Origin: Hyphomicrobiales bacterium
GTDB taxonomy: Bacteria > Pseudomonadota > Alphaproteobacteria > Rhizobiales > Rhizobiaceae
Length of the DNA stretch: 64,000 nucleotides
Direction of reading: 5' to 3'
NCBI GenBank assembly: GCA_900472175.1
Contig: UCHD01000009.1
Coordinates: 62,001 to 126,000, forward strand
The translations under genes were made by a program, and so were the position numbers. This document shows, piece after piece, positions 51,247 to 59,631 of this stretch (position 1 is its first letter; each line of letters starts with the position of its first letter). The notes under the pieces are model-generated. The model made no database searches. It saw only the letters and a program-made list of their open reading frames with translations, and was not told where the DNA came from.

Positions 51247-52899
51247 TTACCCGAACAATGCCATGCTGGCTCGTAGCGTCACCCAGATGCCCCACAGCAT
51301 CGGAATGCCGACGATGGCCCAGGCGAACAGGGCTGTCCCGTCGAGACCGCCAGTGCCAATGCCGAAGGAACCGGTCGGGCCCGCGTTTGCGGCAGCGGAT
51401 TTGGCTTGCAGGGCAGCCACTTCCTCATCCTTCATGAACCACGTGTCCGATAGTGGCCGGATCAGCGCGTTGGCGATCAGGCCCAGCGCGAGCATACCGG
51501 CAAGGATATACATCGTGCCGGTATAAAGCTCGGGTCCGGGGGCGACGCCGGCTGAAATCTGCGCTTCACGGATATAGTTGACCACGACTGGGCCGACGAT
51601 GCCTGCCGTTGCCCACGCCGTCAGCAGACGCCCGTGGATGGCACCGACGAACTGCGTACCGAAGATGTCAGCGAGGTAGGCTGGTATGGTGGCAAAGCCG
51701 CCACCATACATCGACAGGATGACGCCGAAGGCGAGCACGAACAGCGCCTTGTTGCCAAGACCGGCGAGTGTCGGGGCGAGCGCATAGAGCGCGATGCCGA
51801 GGATGAAGAAGCAGAAATAGGTGTTCTTGCGGCCGATCTTGTCCGACAGCGATGCCCAGAAGAAGCGGCCGCCGATGTTGAACAGGGAGAGCAGCCCGGT
51901 AAAGCCCGCCGCGATGGCGGCGATCGATGCCTTCTGCGTGGTATCGAGGTCGGCAAAGGCGACATCCGGCAGGCCAATCAGCGACCCGGCAAAGATTTCC
52001 TGCAGCATCGGCGATGCCATGCCGATCACACCGATGCCGGCCGAGACATTCAGGCAGAGGACTGCCCAGATCAGCCAGAACTGTTTTGTCTTGTGGGCGT
52101 CGCGCAGATGCACGTGCTTGGTGGTGATCATCGTGCTTTTGGAGGCTGGCGGTGTCCAGCCTTCCGGCCGCCAGCCTGCTGGCGGGATGCGGTACCCGAA
52201 GGCGCCACCCATCATGAAGACGAAATAGATGACCGCCATGACGACGAACGTCTGCCAGACGCCGGCCGAAACATCGGTGCGGAAGTTGGTCATCAGCAGG
52301 TTTGCAAGCGGTGCGCCGATCATGGCGCCGCCGCCAAAGCCCATGATCGCCATGCCGGTCGCCATGCCTCGCCGGTCGGGGAACCATTTGATCAGGGTGG
52401 AAACCGGCGAGATGTAACCGAGGCCAAGACCGATGCCGCCGATCACTCCGGCGCCGAGCCACATCAGCCAGAGCTGATGGGTATAGACGCCAAGTGCCGC
52501 GACAAGAATGCCGCCGCACCAGCAGCAGGCGGAGACGAAGCCTGCCTTGCGCGGACCGACGCGCTCCAGCCAGCCGCCCCAGATGGCGGCCGAGCAGCCG
52601 AGCAGCACGAAGAACAACGTATAGATCCAGCCCAGATCGGCGACGCGCCAGTTGCAGGTGGTGGTAAACAGCGCAGATGCGAGGTTCATGCTGGCGCAGG
52701 TGTCAGGCGTCGTGCCGAGCGCCTTGGACAGCGGCAACCAGAAAACGCTGAAGCCATAAGCCATGCCGATACAGAGATGGATGGCAAGCGCTGCCGGCGG
52801 TACGAGCCAGCGGTTAAAGCCCGGCTTGGCGATGATGCGCTCTCGGTCGAGAAGACCCACCGAGCCTCCGCCCACATAGGTGTCCGTTGTTGCCGTCAT
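51247..52899 (-). CDS. MFS transporter, oxalate/formate antiporter (OFA) family
   Basis: A 550-residue transporter, about 12 helices plus an extra hydrophobic segment near the C-terminus. Typical OFA features are the GMAYGFSVFWLPLSKALG helix 1, RRGMATGMAIMGFGGGAMIG near the middle of the first half, and GGRFFWASLSDKIGRKN in the loop between helices 8 and 9. Family members carry oxalate, formate or pyruvate. ATG 52899 has GGAGGAC well placed; the frame upstream to 53055 is not coding-like. It is transcribed from a sigma-54 promoter at 53029-53044 and is adjacent to a two-component system. Confidence 0.9.
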   Translation of the reverse strand: MTATTDTYVGGGSVGLLDRERIIAKPGFNRWLVPPAALAIHLCIGMAYGFSVFWLPLSKALGTTPDTCASMNLASALFTTTCNWRVADLGWIYTLFFVLLGCSAAIWGGWLERVGPRKAGFVSACCWCGGILVAALGVYTHQLWLMWLGAGVIGGIGLGLGYISPVSTLIKWFPDRRGMATGMAIMGFGGGAMIGAPLANLLMTNFRTDVSAGVWQTFVVMAVIYFVFMMGGAFGYRIPPAGWRPEGWTPPASKSTMITTKHVHLRDAHKTKQFWLIWAVLCLNVSAGIGVIGMASPMLQEIFAGSLIGLPDVAFADLDTTQKASIAAIAAGFTGLLSLFNIGGRFFWASLSDKIGRKNTYFCFFILGIALYALAPTLAGLGNKALFVLAFGVILSMYGGGFATIPAYLADIFGTQFVGAIHGRLLTAWATAGIVGPVVVNYIREAQISAGVAPGPELYTGTMYILAGMLALGLIANALIRPLSDTWFMKDEEVAALQAKSAAANAGPTGSFGIGTGGLDGTALFAWAIVGIPMLWGIWVTLRASMALFG

Positions 52900-53028
52900 G
52901 AATTTTGTCCTCCGTGCGCCCGAGCGGGCGGTTCCCAATGAAGCCATTTCAGGGACGGGCAGAGGTTTTCTGGGCATCACCCGCTCCTCAACGCGTGGTG
53001 CCGCCTTTGCCGCCCTTGCCAACATGGG

Positions 53029-53044
53029 AGCAATCGGTGTGCCA
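53029..53044 (-). promoter_or_regulatory. Sigma-54 promoter of the OFA transporter gene
   Basis: On the minus strand the sequence is TGGCAC, five bases, TTGCT, an exact match to the -24/-12 consensus TGGCAC-N5-TTGCW. It lies 130 bases upstream of the transporter ATG and points toward it. Transcription would start about 12 bases past the TTGC element, near 53017. Confidence 0.85.
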
Positions 53045-53095
53045 AATCGGCTCATTCATGATTTCAATGGTTTATGGGAGGAAAGCCGCCGCTGT

Positions 53096-53133
53096 CGGAC
53101 AAAATGTCCGGCAGATCATGGACATTTTGTCCG
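53096..53133. promoter_or_regulatory. Two identical palindromic upstream activating sites
   Basis: GGACAAAATGTCC at 53097-53109 and its exact reverse complement at 53120-53132 are each near-perfect palindromes (GGACA / TGTCC arms), centred 23 bases apart, about two helical turns. They lie 50-100 bases upstream of the sigma-54 element, the usual enhancer distance, and immediately after the stop of the kinase gene. The adjacent NtrC-class regulator is the likely binder. Confidence 0.75.
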
Positions 53134-53135
53134 TT

Positions 53136-55139
53136 TCAACTGGCTTCCGGCAGCCAGATGGAAAAGGTGGTTCCTTTTCCGGGGGCGCTTTGAACCGAAA
53201 TACGGCCGCCCTGGCGGGAGATCAGCCGCTGGCTGATAGAAAGGCCAAGGCCGGTTCCCTCCTGCCGTTTGGTGGTGAAGAAGGGATCGAAGATCTTGCC
53301 GATCAGCTCCGGCGTCATGCCGACGCCTGTATCGGTGATGTCTATCACGACACCGGCGCGCGCCTCGATATCCTGGTCCAGCGTGCGGATTGTCAGGAAT
53401 CCGCCCTTCGGCATGGCGTGGATGGCATTGACGATCAGGTTGATGGCAACCTGCTGCAGCTCCGTCCGGTTCATCAGAACCAGCCGGGTTGCCTTGTCGT
53501 CGCGGACAAGCTTGATGGCGGCCTTGTGCAGAAGATGCTGCACCAGCGGCAGGCAGTCGGAGATCACGTTCGATGGCGCGTGGCGCTCGACGTAACCGGC
53601 ATACTCCTCCGGCTTGGCAAATTGCAGGAGTTTGGTGACGATCTGGCTGATGCGGTGGATCTGCTCATCGATCAGCCGGAACTCGACCTTCGCTTCTTCG
53701 GCCCTTGCGCCCAGCACGCTGCGCACCACGTCGAGATTGCCCTGGATGACGGCGATTGGGTTGTTGATCTCATGAGCAACGCCGGCGGTGATCTCGCCAA
53801 TGGCGGCAAGTTTTTCCGACATGATCAGCTGCTTGGTCGTCGCCTCGATCTGGCGGTTGGCAAGCTCCAGTTCGCTGGTCCGTTCGGCCACACGATCGTT
53901 CAGTTCCTCGTTCCATTGCCGCAGTTCCCGGTCGCGCTGCTGTAGCTGGTCGAGCAGGCCGTCGAGATGCAGCGCCACGCGGCCGATCTCGTCGCTGGCG
54001 GCTTTCAGTTCGGTGCGCGCGCCCATATTGCCGCCCTCGACGCGGGTGATCGTGTCGCTCATGCGCTCCAGCGGTTTGAAGATTGCCCGTGCCCAGCGCA
54101 GGAAGATCGGCACGCTGATGGCGGTGACGACGAGAAAGGCAAGCACGATGGTCAGCAGCGTCGCGTATTTTGCCTGCCGGAAGGGCGTTTCGAGAAAACC
54201 GACATAGAGCATGCCGACGCGCTTGCCGAAACTGTCGACGATCGGTTCGTAAGCCGAGATATACCAGTCGTTGACGACGAAGGCGCTGTCGAGCCAGGTT
54301 CGGCCCTCGTCCAGAACGGCGGCGCGCACGGCAGCCGAGACGCGGGTTCCGAGCGCGCGGCGATCCTCGAACAGGCGCACATTGGTGCTGATGCGTACAT
54401 CCTCGAGAAACAGCGTCGCGGTGCCCTTGCTGCCTTCCGGCAGGCTTGCCTCACGGTAGACGAGGTCGTTGATCGTATCGATGAAAACGAGATTTTGGTT
54501 GAGCAGGGTACCGCCGACAAGGGCCGCTTTCTCGCCATTTGCCAGCGTTACGGGACTGGCGGAATGAACCACCATTCCACGCGTCTCGCTCTTCCTGTCG
54601 GTTGGCACGGCGTTTGGCGTCTCCACCAGCTCGATCTGGGCGCGTGCAGCCAGTGCGGGGGACAGGGCTGACAGTTGTTCATTGGAGAAAATGTCGATGG
54701 CGGTCGAGGATATTCCGCGAAGCGCAGTGGCCACCACCGGCCATGCACCAGACGGTTGTCCGGCTGTGTTTACGGGTTGGCCTTGCCGATCCACCAGCAT
54801 CAGAAAATCGAGCCCGAGTTTCGCGCGGCTTCTCTCAAGGAATGCTGGCAAGCGCGGCATCTCGCTGGAGCCGACAGTGTCGCGAAACGCGGCGGAAACG
54901 GCCAGCGCCTGGATATGCTCGCCGGTGTTTTCGAGAATGCGGGAGAGATACTGATGGGCTATGGTCAGGTCGCCGTTGACCTTGGTGATCAGCAGAGCAT
55001 CGAACTTGGCGTTCCAGCGGGCAATGGCGATGCCGAGCAGGAGCGGCAGGATGACCAGCGTCGGCAGCAGCGCAATGGCCAGAAGCCGGAAGCGGATGGA
55101 GCGGGCAGGACGCTCCTGCGGGCGGGAGGCCTCAGCCAT
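53136..55139 (-). CDS. Sensor histidine kinase with periplasmic dCache-like domain
   Basis: A 667-residue membrane kinase. Helix 1 spans about residues 17-40, a periplasmic double-Cache-like sensor about 42-320, helix 2 about 325-347, HAMP about 348-400, and a coiled coil about 395-440. In HisKA, phosphorylated His456 is in AGVAHEINNPIAVIQGN. The ATPase domain has NAIHAMPKG and DTGVGMTPELIG plus GTGLGLS. This build is like DctB/MctS kinases that sense small carboxylates. The ATG at 55139 overlaps the end of the regulator gene by eight bases. Confidence 0.92.
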   Translation of the reverse strand: MAEASRPQERPARSIRFRLLAIALLPTLVILPLLLGIAIARWNAKFDALLITKVNGDLTIAHQYLSRILENTGEHIQALAVSAAFRDTVGSSEMPRLPAFLERSRAKLGLDFLMLVDRQGQPVNTAGQPSGAWPVVATALRGISSTAIDIFSNEQLSALSPALAARAQIELVETPNAVPTDRKSETRGMVVHSASPVTLANGEKAALVGGTLLNQNLVFIDTINDLVYREASLPEGSKGTATLFLEDVRISTNVRLFEDRRALGTRVSAAVRAAVLDEGRTWLDSAFVVNDWYISAYEPIVDSFGKRVGMLYVGFLETPFRQAKYATLLTIVLAFLVVTAISVPIFLRWARAIFKPLERMSDTITRVEGGNMGARTELKAASDEIGRVALHLDGLLDQLQQRDRELRQWNEELNDRVAERTSELELANRQIEATTKQLIMSEKLAAIGEITAGVAHEINNPIAVIQGNLDVVRSVLGARAEEAKVEFRLIDEQIHRISQIVTKLLQFAKPEEYAGYVERHAPSNVISDCLPLVQHLLHKAAIKLVRDDKATRLVLMNRTELQQVAINLIVNAIHAMPKGGFLTIRTLDQDIEARAGVVIDITDTGVGMTPELIGKIFDPFFTTKRQEGTGLGLSISQRLISRQGGRISVQSAPGKGTTFSIWLPEAS

Positions 55140-56517
55140 TCCAGACGGCACATTTGCGGTCGATGGTCTTGCGTGAAATGCCAAGGCGGCGGGCCGCTTC
55201 ATCGCGGTTGCCGCGGGTTTCCTCCAGCACTGCCAGAATATGCCGCCGTTCGATGTCGTCCAACGTCTCGCCGGCGGATTGCTGGCTGCGGCCGCCTCGA
55301 AAATCGTCGGGGAATTTTCCGAGGATCAGCGAGCGCTCGATCAGGTTGCGCAACTCGCGTACATTGCCCGGCCAGGAGTAGCGGGTGAGAGCCGCCCGCA
55401 CTGGCGCGTCGATCGTCACCTGCGGCATGCCAAGTTGCTGTGACAGTTTCAGCATGAACAGATCGGCCAGTTCCTGCACGTCATTGCCGCGCTCGCGCAG
55501 CGGCGGCAGGTAGAGCTGCATCACATTGATCCGGTAGAACAGGTCGGCGCGGAAGCGGCCCTTTTCGACCTCCTTCTGCAGATCGGCATTGGTGGCGAAG
55601 ATGAAGCGCAGATCGACCGGTACCTCGCGCTCCGAACCGACCGGCCGAACGCGGCGATCCTCGATCACGCGCAACAGCTTGCTCTGCGTGGCGAGCGGCA
55701 TTTCGCCGATTTCGTCCAAGAACAGCGTGCCGCCCTGCGCATAGGTGAACAGGCCCTCGCGATTGTTTTCAGCCCCTGTGAAAGCGCCCTTGATATGACC
55801 GAACAGCTCGGTCTCGATCATGTCGGCCGGAATGGCGGCGCAGTTGACCGGCACGAAGGGTTTTTCGGCCCGATCGGACAGAGTGTGCAACGAGCGGGCG
55901 GCGACTTCCTTGCCGGTTCCGGATTCGCCGGTCAACAATACCGAAGTCGGCAGCGGCGCGACCCGGGCGATGGTGTCGCGGACATCGCCGATCACCCGTG
56001 ATGTGCCGATCAGCCGGTCGCGCAAAAGGATATGATCGGAGGTGGATTTCAGTTCGTAACGCAGCACAAAATTCTCGCGCTGCAGCCGCATCCGGTCGAG
56101 GCAACGGGCGACGGAATTGAGGATCTGGTTGGAGCGGAATGGTTTCAGCACGAAATCGACGGCGCCGGCGCGCAAGGCCTGGATCGCGGTTTCGAGATCG
56201 GCAAAGGCGGTGATGAGGATCGCTTCGGCGAAGAAGCCGATGGCGCGCTGTTCGGCCAGCCAGTCGACGCCATTCTTGCCGGGCATGATATTGTCGAGAA
56301 TGACAACGTCGAAATGATGGGCGTCGAGCTTGCGCGAGGCCTCGTCGGTATCGGCCGCCTCCTCGATCCGCTTGCAGCGGGGGCCGAGCGTGCGGACGAG
56401 AAAATTGCGCATGCCGGGTTCGTCATCGACAATCAGGATGGAGGCCTGCGCCAGCCACGGGCCGAACTCCGGATCGCGCTCCGGCACGGGCGTCTTTCGC
56501 GCTGCCTCTCCCTGCAA
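55132..56517 (-). CDS. NtrC-family response regulator (sigma-54 activator)
   Basis: A 461-residue regulator. The receiver domain (about 25-140) has phospho-acceptor Asp75 (VVILDN), acidic DDEPG and the conserved lysine in VLKPF. The AAA+ domain has Walker A GESGTGKE and the GAFTGA loop (HIKGAFTGAENN) that contacts sigma-54. The C-terminal Fis-type helix-turn-helix is NRDEAARRLGISRKTIDRK. The start is uncertain: I choose TTG 56517 behind AGAGGGAGAGA because the receiver fold starts just after it; the open frame continues to 56700. Translationally coupled to the kinase gene. Confidence 0.92.
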   Translation of the reverse strand: MQGEAARKTPVPERDPEFGPWLAQASILIVDDEPGMRNFLVRTLGPRCKRIEEAADTDEASRKLDAHHFDVVILDNIMPGKNGVDWLAEQRAIGFFAEAILITAFADLETAIQALRAGAVDFVLKPFRSNQILNSVARCLDRMRLQRENFVLRYELKSTSDHILLRDRLIGTSRVIGDVRDTIARVAPLPTSVLLTGESGTGKEVAARSLHTLSDRAEKPFVPVNCAAIPADMIETELFGHIKGAFTGAENNREGLFTYAQGGTLFLDEIGEMPLATQSKLLRVIEDRRVRPVGSEREVPVDLRFIFATNADLQKEVEKGRFRADLFYRINVMQLYLPPLRERGNDVQELADLFMLKLSQQLGMPQVTIDAPVRAALTRYSWPGNVRELRNLIERSLILGKFPDDFRGGRSQQSAGETLDDIERRHILAVLEETRGNRDEAARRLGISRKTIDRKCAVWNG

Positions 56518-56690
56518 AAGTCTCTCCCTCTTTTGACGGGGCGACCTTAGCAAGGCTGGCGGGCAGGTACAAAGCTCTTTCGAATTTCTTTTGCCGAACA
56601 ACCGATTGGCAAGTGCCGGTTGGCCATGTTTCTTCGTTTCTTCAACTCTGGTAGATGCCCGGATTGGATGCAATGGACGAGGGCGTTTCG

Positions 56691-57296
56691 ATGAATACAC
56701 ATAAAATTCCGGATCATGATGCCTGGAGCGCCTGGCATCCGCTGGAACTGGCGGCCCGGCTGTCCGGCGTGACGAAACCCTGGTGCGTTGTCGGCGGTTG
56801 GGCGCTTGACCTGTGGCACGGCCATCAGACCCGCGACCACGACGATCTCGAATTCACCGTGCTGCGCGCGGATGTCGGGACTTTTCGCCAGGCTCTGCAA
56901 GGACTTGATTTCTACACCGCCGGAAGCGGGGTTGTGACGCCTTTGCTACAAGGTACGGAGCTGCCAGCCGATATCGTGCAAATCTGGTGCCTGGACAGCG
57001 TCGAGCGCCGCTGGCGGGTGGATATGATGATCGAGCCGGGAACGCCGCAGACTTGGGTCTGTAAACGCGATCCGCAAATTGTTGGGTCGCGCAGTGATTT
57101 CGTCCGCACGGCCGCGGACGGAATTCCCTATCTCGCCCCGGCACCAATCCTTCTTTTCAAGGCCAAATACCGGCGGGCCAAGGACGAGACGGATTTTGAA
57201 AACGCTTTGCCGAAGCTGACTGTGCCGGAGCGGGCTTGGCTGAAAGCCAGCCTTGAAAGGGTGCATCCGGGGCATGGCTGGATCGGCGTGTTATAG
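56691..57296 (+). CDS. Nucleotidyltransferase-fold protein, ANT(2'')/LinB-like
   Basis: A 201-residue protein with a minimal nucleotidyltransferase core: CVVGGWALDLWHG at residues 32-44, then DHDDLEF (about 49-55), giving the Gly-Gly and acidic metal-binding pattern. ANT(2'')-type aminoglycoside and LinB-type lincosamide adenylyltransferases share this build. Most chromosomal relatives have no proven drug substrate, so resistance should not be assumed. I choose ATG 56691 behind GAGGG; ATG 56673 is also in frame. It is divergent from the regulator gene. Confidence 0.8.
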   Translation: MNTHKIPDHDAWSAWHPLELAARLSGVTKPWCVVGGWALDLWHGHQTRDHDDLEFTVLRADVGTFRQALQGLDFYTAGSGVVTPLLQGTELPADIVQIWCLDSVERRWRVDMMIEPGTPQTWVCKRDPQIVGSRSDFVRTAADGIPYLAPAPILLFKAKYRRAKDETDFENALPKLTVPERAWLKASLERVHPGHGWIGVL

Positions 57297-57313
57297 GCGG
57301 GGTCGTCCCAATC

Positions 57314-58027
57314 CTACCGGACCTTCAGCCCCAGTTCCGCAAGCAATTGCCCTGCCTGATCACGCGAGATCGTTGCGCCCCTGAATTGTTTGGCGTTGAG
57401 CAGGCGGATACCGCCCAGATCCGCGCCGCGCAGGTCGGCGCCTTCGAAGCGGCATTCGGCGAGGTTTGCGTCGCGCAGGCTGCAATCCTGAAAGATAGCG
57501 TCGCGGAAATCGCATTTCTTCAGGTCGGCCATCTGGAAGTCGAGGCCGTTCAGGCGGGCCTTGCGAAAGGAGAGGCCGGGAAGGCGGGCATCGGCGAGGC
57601 GGGTTTCGTCGAAGGTCAGGTTGAGGGTTTTGGTTTCGGTGAGGTTGGCTCCCGTCAGCTTGCAGCGGTCAAACTGCGCGCCGGTCAGTGTCGCGCCCCT
57701 GAAATTGCTGTTGTTGAAGTCGCAGCCCTCGATCCTGCTTTCGGACAGGTCGGAGCCGGTGAAATCGGCAAAGCCGCCCTTGCAGCTTGACCAGAGGGTG
57801 TTGCTGAGTTTTGCGCCGATGAAATTCGACTGTTTGAGATTGCAGCTCTCGAACACCCAGCCGTCCAGCGCCAGGCGCGAAAGGTCTGCTTCCTCCAGGA
57901 CGCAGTCTATAAGCTTGTGCGGCAGTCCGCTTTTCGAGAGCACTTCGATTGTTGAGCGGTTAAGTTCGCGGTTCTCGATCGTATTGGCCGGTGAAATGGG
58001 GGGGGCCGGGGAGAGGGAGGGCGCCAT
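57314..58027 (-). CDS. Pentapeptide repeat protein
   Basis: A 237-residue protein. From about residue 48 onwards it reads in five-residue units of the A(D/N)LXX type (for example DANLAECRFEGADLRGADL), predicting a right-handed quadrilateral beta helix. Proteins of this type include Qnr and McbG, which mimic DNA and protect gyrase, but many others do not; the N-terminal 45 residues are not repeats. The C-terminus is a short helix, SRDQAGQLLAELGLK. It is convergent with the nucleotidyltransferase gene. Confidence 0.88.
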   Translation of the reverse strand: MAPSLSPAPPISPANTIENRELNRSTIEVLSKSGLPHKLIDCVLEEADLSRLALDGWVFESCNLKQSNFIGAKLSNTLWSSCKGGFADFTGSDLSESRIEGCDFNNSNFRGATLTGAQFDRCKLTGANLTETKTLNLTFDETRLADARLPGLSFRKARLNGLDFQMADLKKCDFRDAIFQDCSLRDANLAECRFEGADLRGADLGGIRLLNAKQFRGATISRDQAGQLLAELGLKVR

Positions 58028-58235
58028 GCTGTTGATCCTTATCGGTCATCGAGAACATACGGCATGGAGCCATGCATCTCACCGGTGATGTGATCAAACA
58101 GATACCGTGAAAACCTGTTGGCTGAAAAGCGCTCAACACAAGAGCTGGCGTATCAAACGGCTCAACTTTCCCTGCATCGTATGCCGGGAGCCGGCGTTGA
58201 TCGTATTCAATACTGGTGCGGGTTTCCCTGTTGTA

Positions 58236-58532
58236 TCAATCGCTGAAGCCAGCCTGCAGCATTTCGGTATCGACATGCTCGGAGGGTTCTGATGGTTTCG
58301 CCGGGCTGCCCGGCCGCTTGATAATGGCGGAGGCCGATATAACCAGCGGGTCGAAACCGGCATCGCCCTGCTCGATCAGTTCGAAGAACGCCTTGCGCAT
58401 GCGCGGTTCCCAGAACTTGTTGATATGGGTCGCGATGCCGGGAATACGCTCGGCTTCGGGCTGCGACTTGAAGAAGGTGGCGATCTGGTTGGCCATGCGG
58501 ACCAGTTTGCCATTGGTGTTATCAAGCGACAT
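58236..58532 (-). CDS. fdsD: Formate dehydrogenase delta subunit
   Basis: A 98-residue accessory subunit of the NAD-dependent molybdenum formate dehydrogenase. It shows the FdsD pattern: KLVRMANQIATFF, then IATHINKFWEPRMRKAF. In relatives it binds the complex and aids cofactor insertion. Its start overlaps the end of fdhD, so it is coupled to it. Last gene of the fds operon in this window. Confidence 0.92.
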   Translation of the reverse strand: MSLDNTNGKLVRMANQIATFFKSQPEAERIPGIATHINKFWEPRMRKAFFELIEQGDAGFDPLVISASAIIKRPGSPAKPSEPSEHVDTEMLQAGFSD

Positions 58533-59349
58533 CGGCGATGGCTCCGGATTGAATGCGGTCAGGGTGGGTGAAAATCTCGAAATCGGCGCCGCGCACCAGC
58601 GCGATCAGCGTCATGCCTGCCTCGTCCGCCGTGCGGATGGCGAGCGCCGTCGGTGCCGATATGGCGATGATGAAGGGGCTGCCGATGATGGCGGTCTTCT
58701 GCACCATCTCGACGGAGACACGGCTGGTGACGACGACGGCGCCGGTCGAGCCGGCATGTCCGGCCCGCGCCGCAGCGCCCACCAGCTTGTCCAGTGCATT
58801 GTGGCGGCCGACATCTTCGCGCACGGCGATCAGCCCCTTGCTTGGCACATAAAACCCGGCGCCATGCACGGCGCGCGTTTCGAAATGCAGCGGCTGCTGA
58901 CCGTTGAGAAGGCTAACAGCTTCGATGATCTGCTGTTCGGACAGCCGCAGCGGCGAGGCCGAGACCGAGGGTGTCTTGCGGACAGCCTGTTCGATCGATT
59001 CGATGCCGCAGAGACCGCAACCGACCGGGCCGGCCATATGGCGCCGCCGGGAGACCAGCGCGTCATTCTGCTCGTCCTTCAGGATGATCTGCAGGTCGAT
59101 GCCTTTCTCATCCGCGACGGCTTCGATCGCTTCGATCTCGGAGGGATCGGTTATGATTCCCTCGGTCAGGCTGAAGCCGACGGCGAAATCCTCGAAATCG
59201 CCGGGTGTCGCCATCATCACCGCATGGGTGGAGCCGCCATAGGACAGCGCGATCGGCGTTTCTTCGGGCACGACGCGGGAGCCTCGCGTGAGCTTACCAC
59301 TGCGATGGGCGGTTTCGGCGACGGTATGAGTGAGCTTGAACGAGGTCAT
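58522..59349 (-). CDS. fdhD: Formate dehydrogenase accessory sulfurtransferase
   Basis: Transfers sulfur to the molybdenum cofactor of formate dehydrogenase, a step needed for activity. The 275-residue protein has the CxxC loop in GPVGCGLCGIES (near residue 115), and the conserved GRHNALDKLVGA and SRVSVEMVQKT segments. The start is ATG 59349 (MTSFKLTHTVAETAH). It lies between fdsA (282 bases upstream, filled with repeats) and fdsD, which it overlaps. Confidence 0.95.
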   Translation of the reverse strand: MTSFKLTHTVAETAHRSGKLTRGSRVVPEETPIALSYGGSTHAVMMATPGDFEDFAVGFSLTEGIITDPSEIEAIEAVADEKGIDLQIILKDEQNDALVSRRRHMAGPVGCGLCGIESIEQAVRKTPSVSASPLRLSEQQIIEAVSLLNGQQPLHFETRAVHGAGFYVPSKGLIAVREDVGRHNALDKLVGAAARAGHAGSTGAVVVTSRVSVEMVQKTAIIGSPFIIAISAPTALAIRTADEAGMTLIALVRGADFEIFTHPDRIQSGAIADVA

Positions 59350-59360
59350 GGGGCAGCCTC

Positions 59361-59602
59361 CCTCTTCTCCCCAGCGGGGAGAAGGTGGCGCGCAGCGCCG
59401 GATGAGGGGGGCGAAGCCACCTTTCCAAACGGCGAGACACTGTGACTGCGAGATGGAAGGGCTGGAAGCAGTGATTGCCGAGCCGCCCCCTCATCCGCCC
59501 TTCGGGCACCTTCTCCCCGCTGGGGAGAAGAGGGAGTTTGCTGCGCAGGTCCCAGCCACTCTCCCCCTTTGAGGGAGAGGTACCCGGTAGGGCGGAGAGT
59601 AG
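59361..59602. repeat. Dispersed intergenic palindromic repeats, copy 5 (triple cluster)
   Basis: The most complex copy. The first unit has CTTCTCCCCAGCGGGGAGAAG and ends GGATGAGGGG. The second is the inverted unit CCCCTCATCCGCCC to CTTCTCCCCGCTGGGGAGAAG. The third, related unit at 59560-59602 begins ACTCTCCCCCTTTGAGGGAGAGG. They fill the fdsA-fdhD gap. Confidence 0.8.
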
Positions 59603-59631
59603 AGAATGCGGCAAACACGATCATCCGAAAA

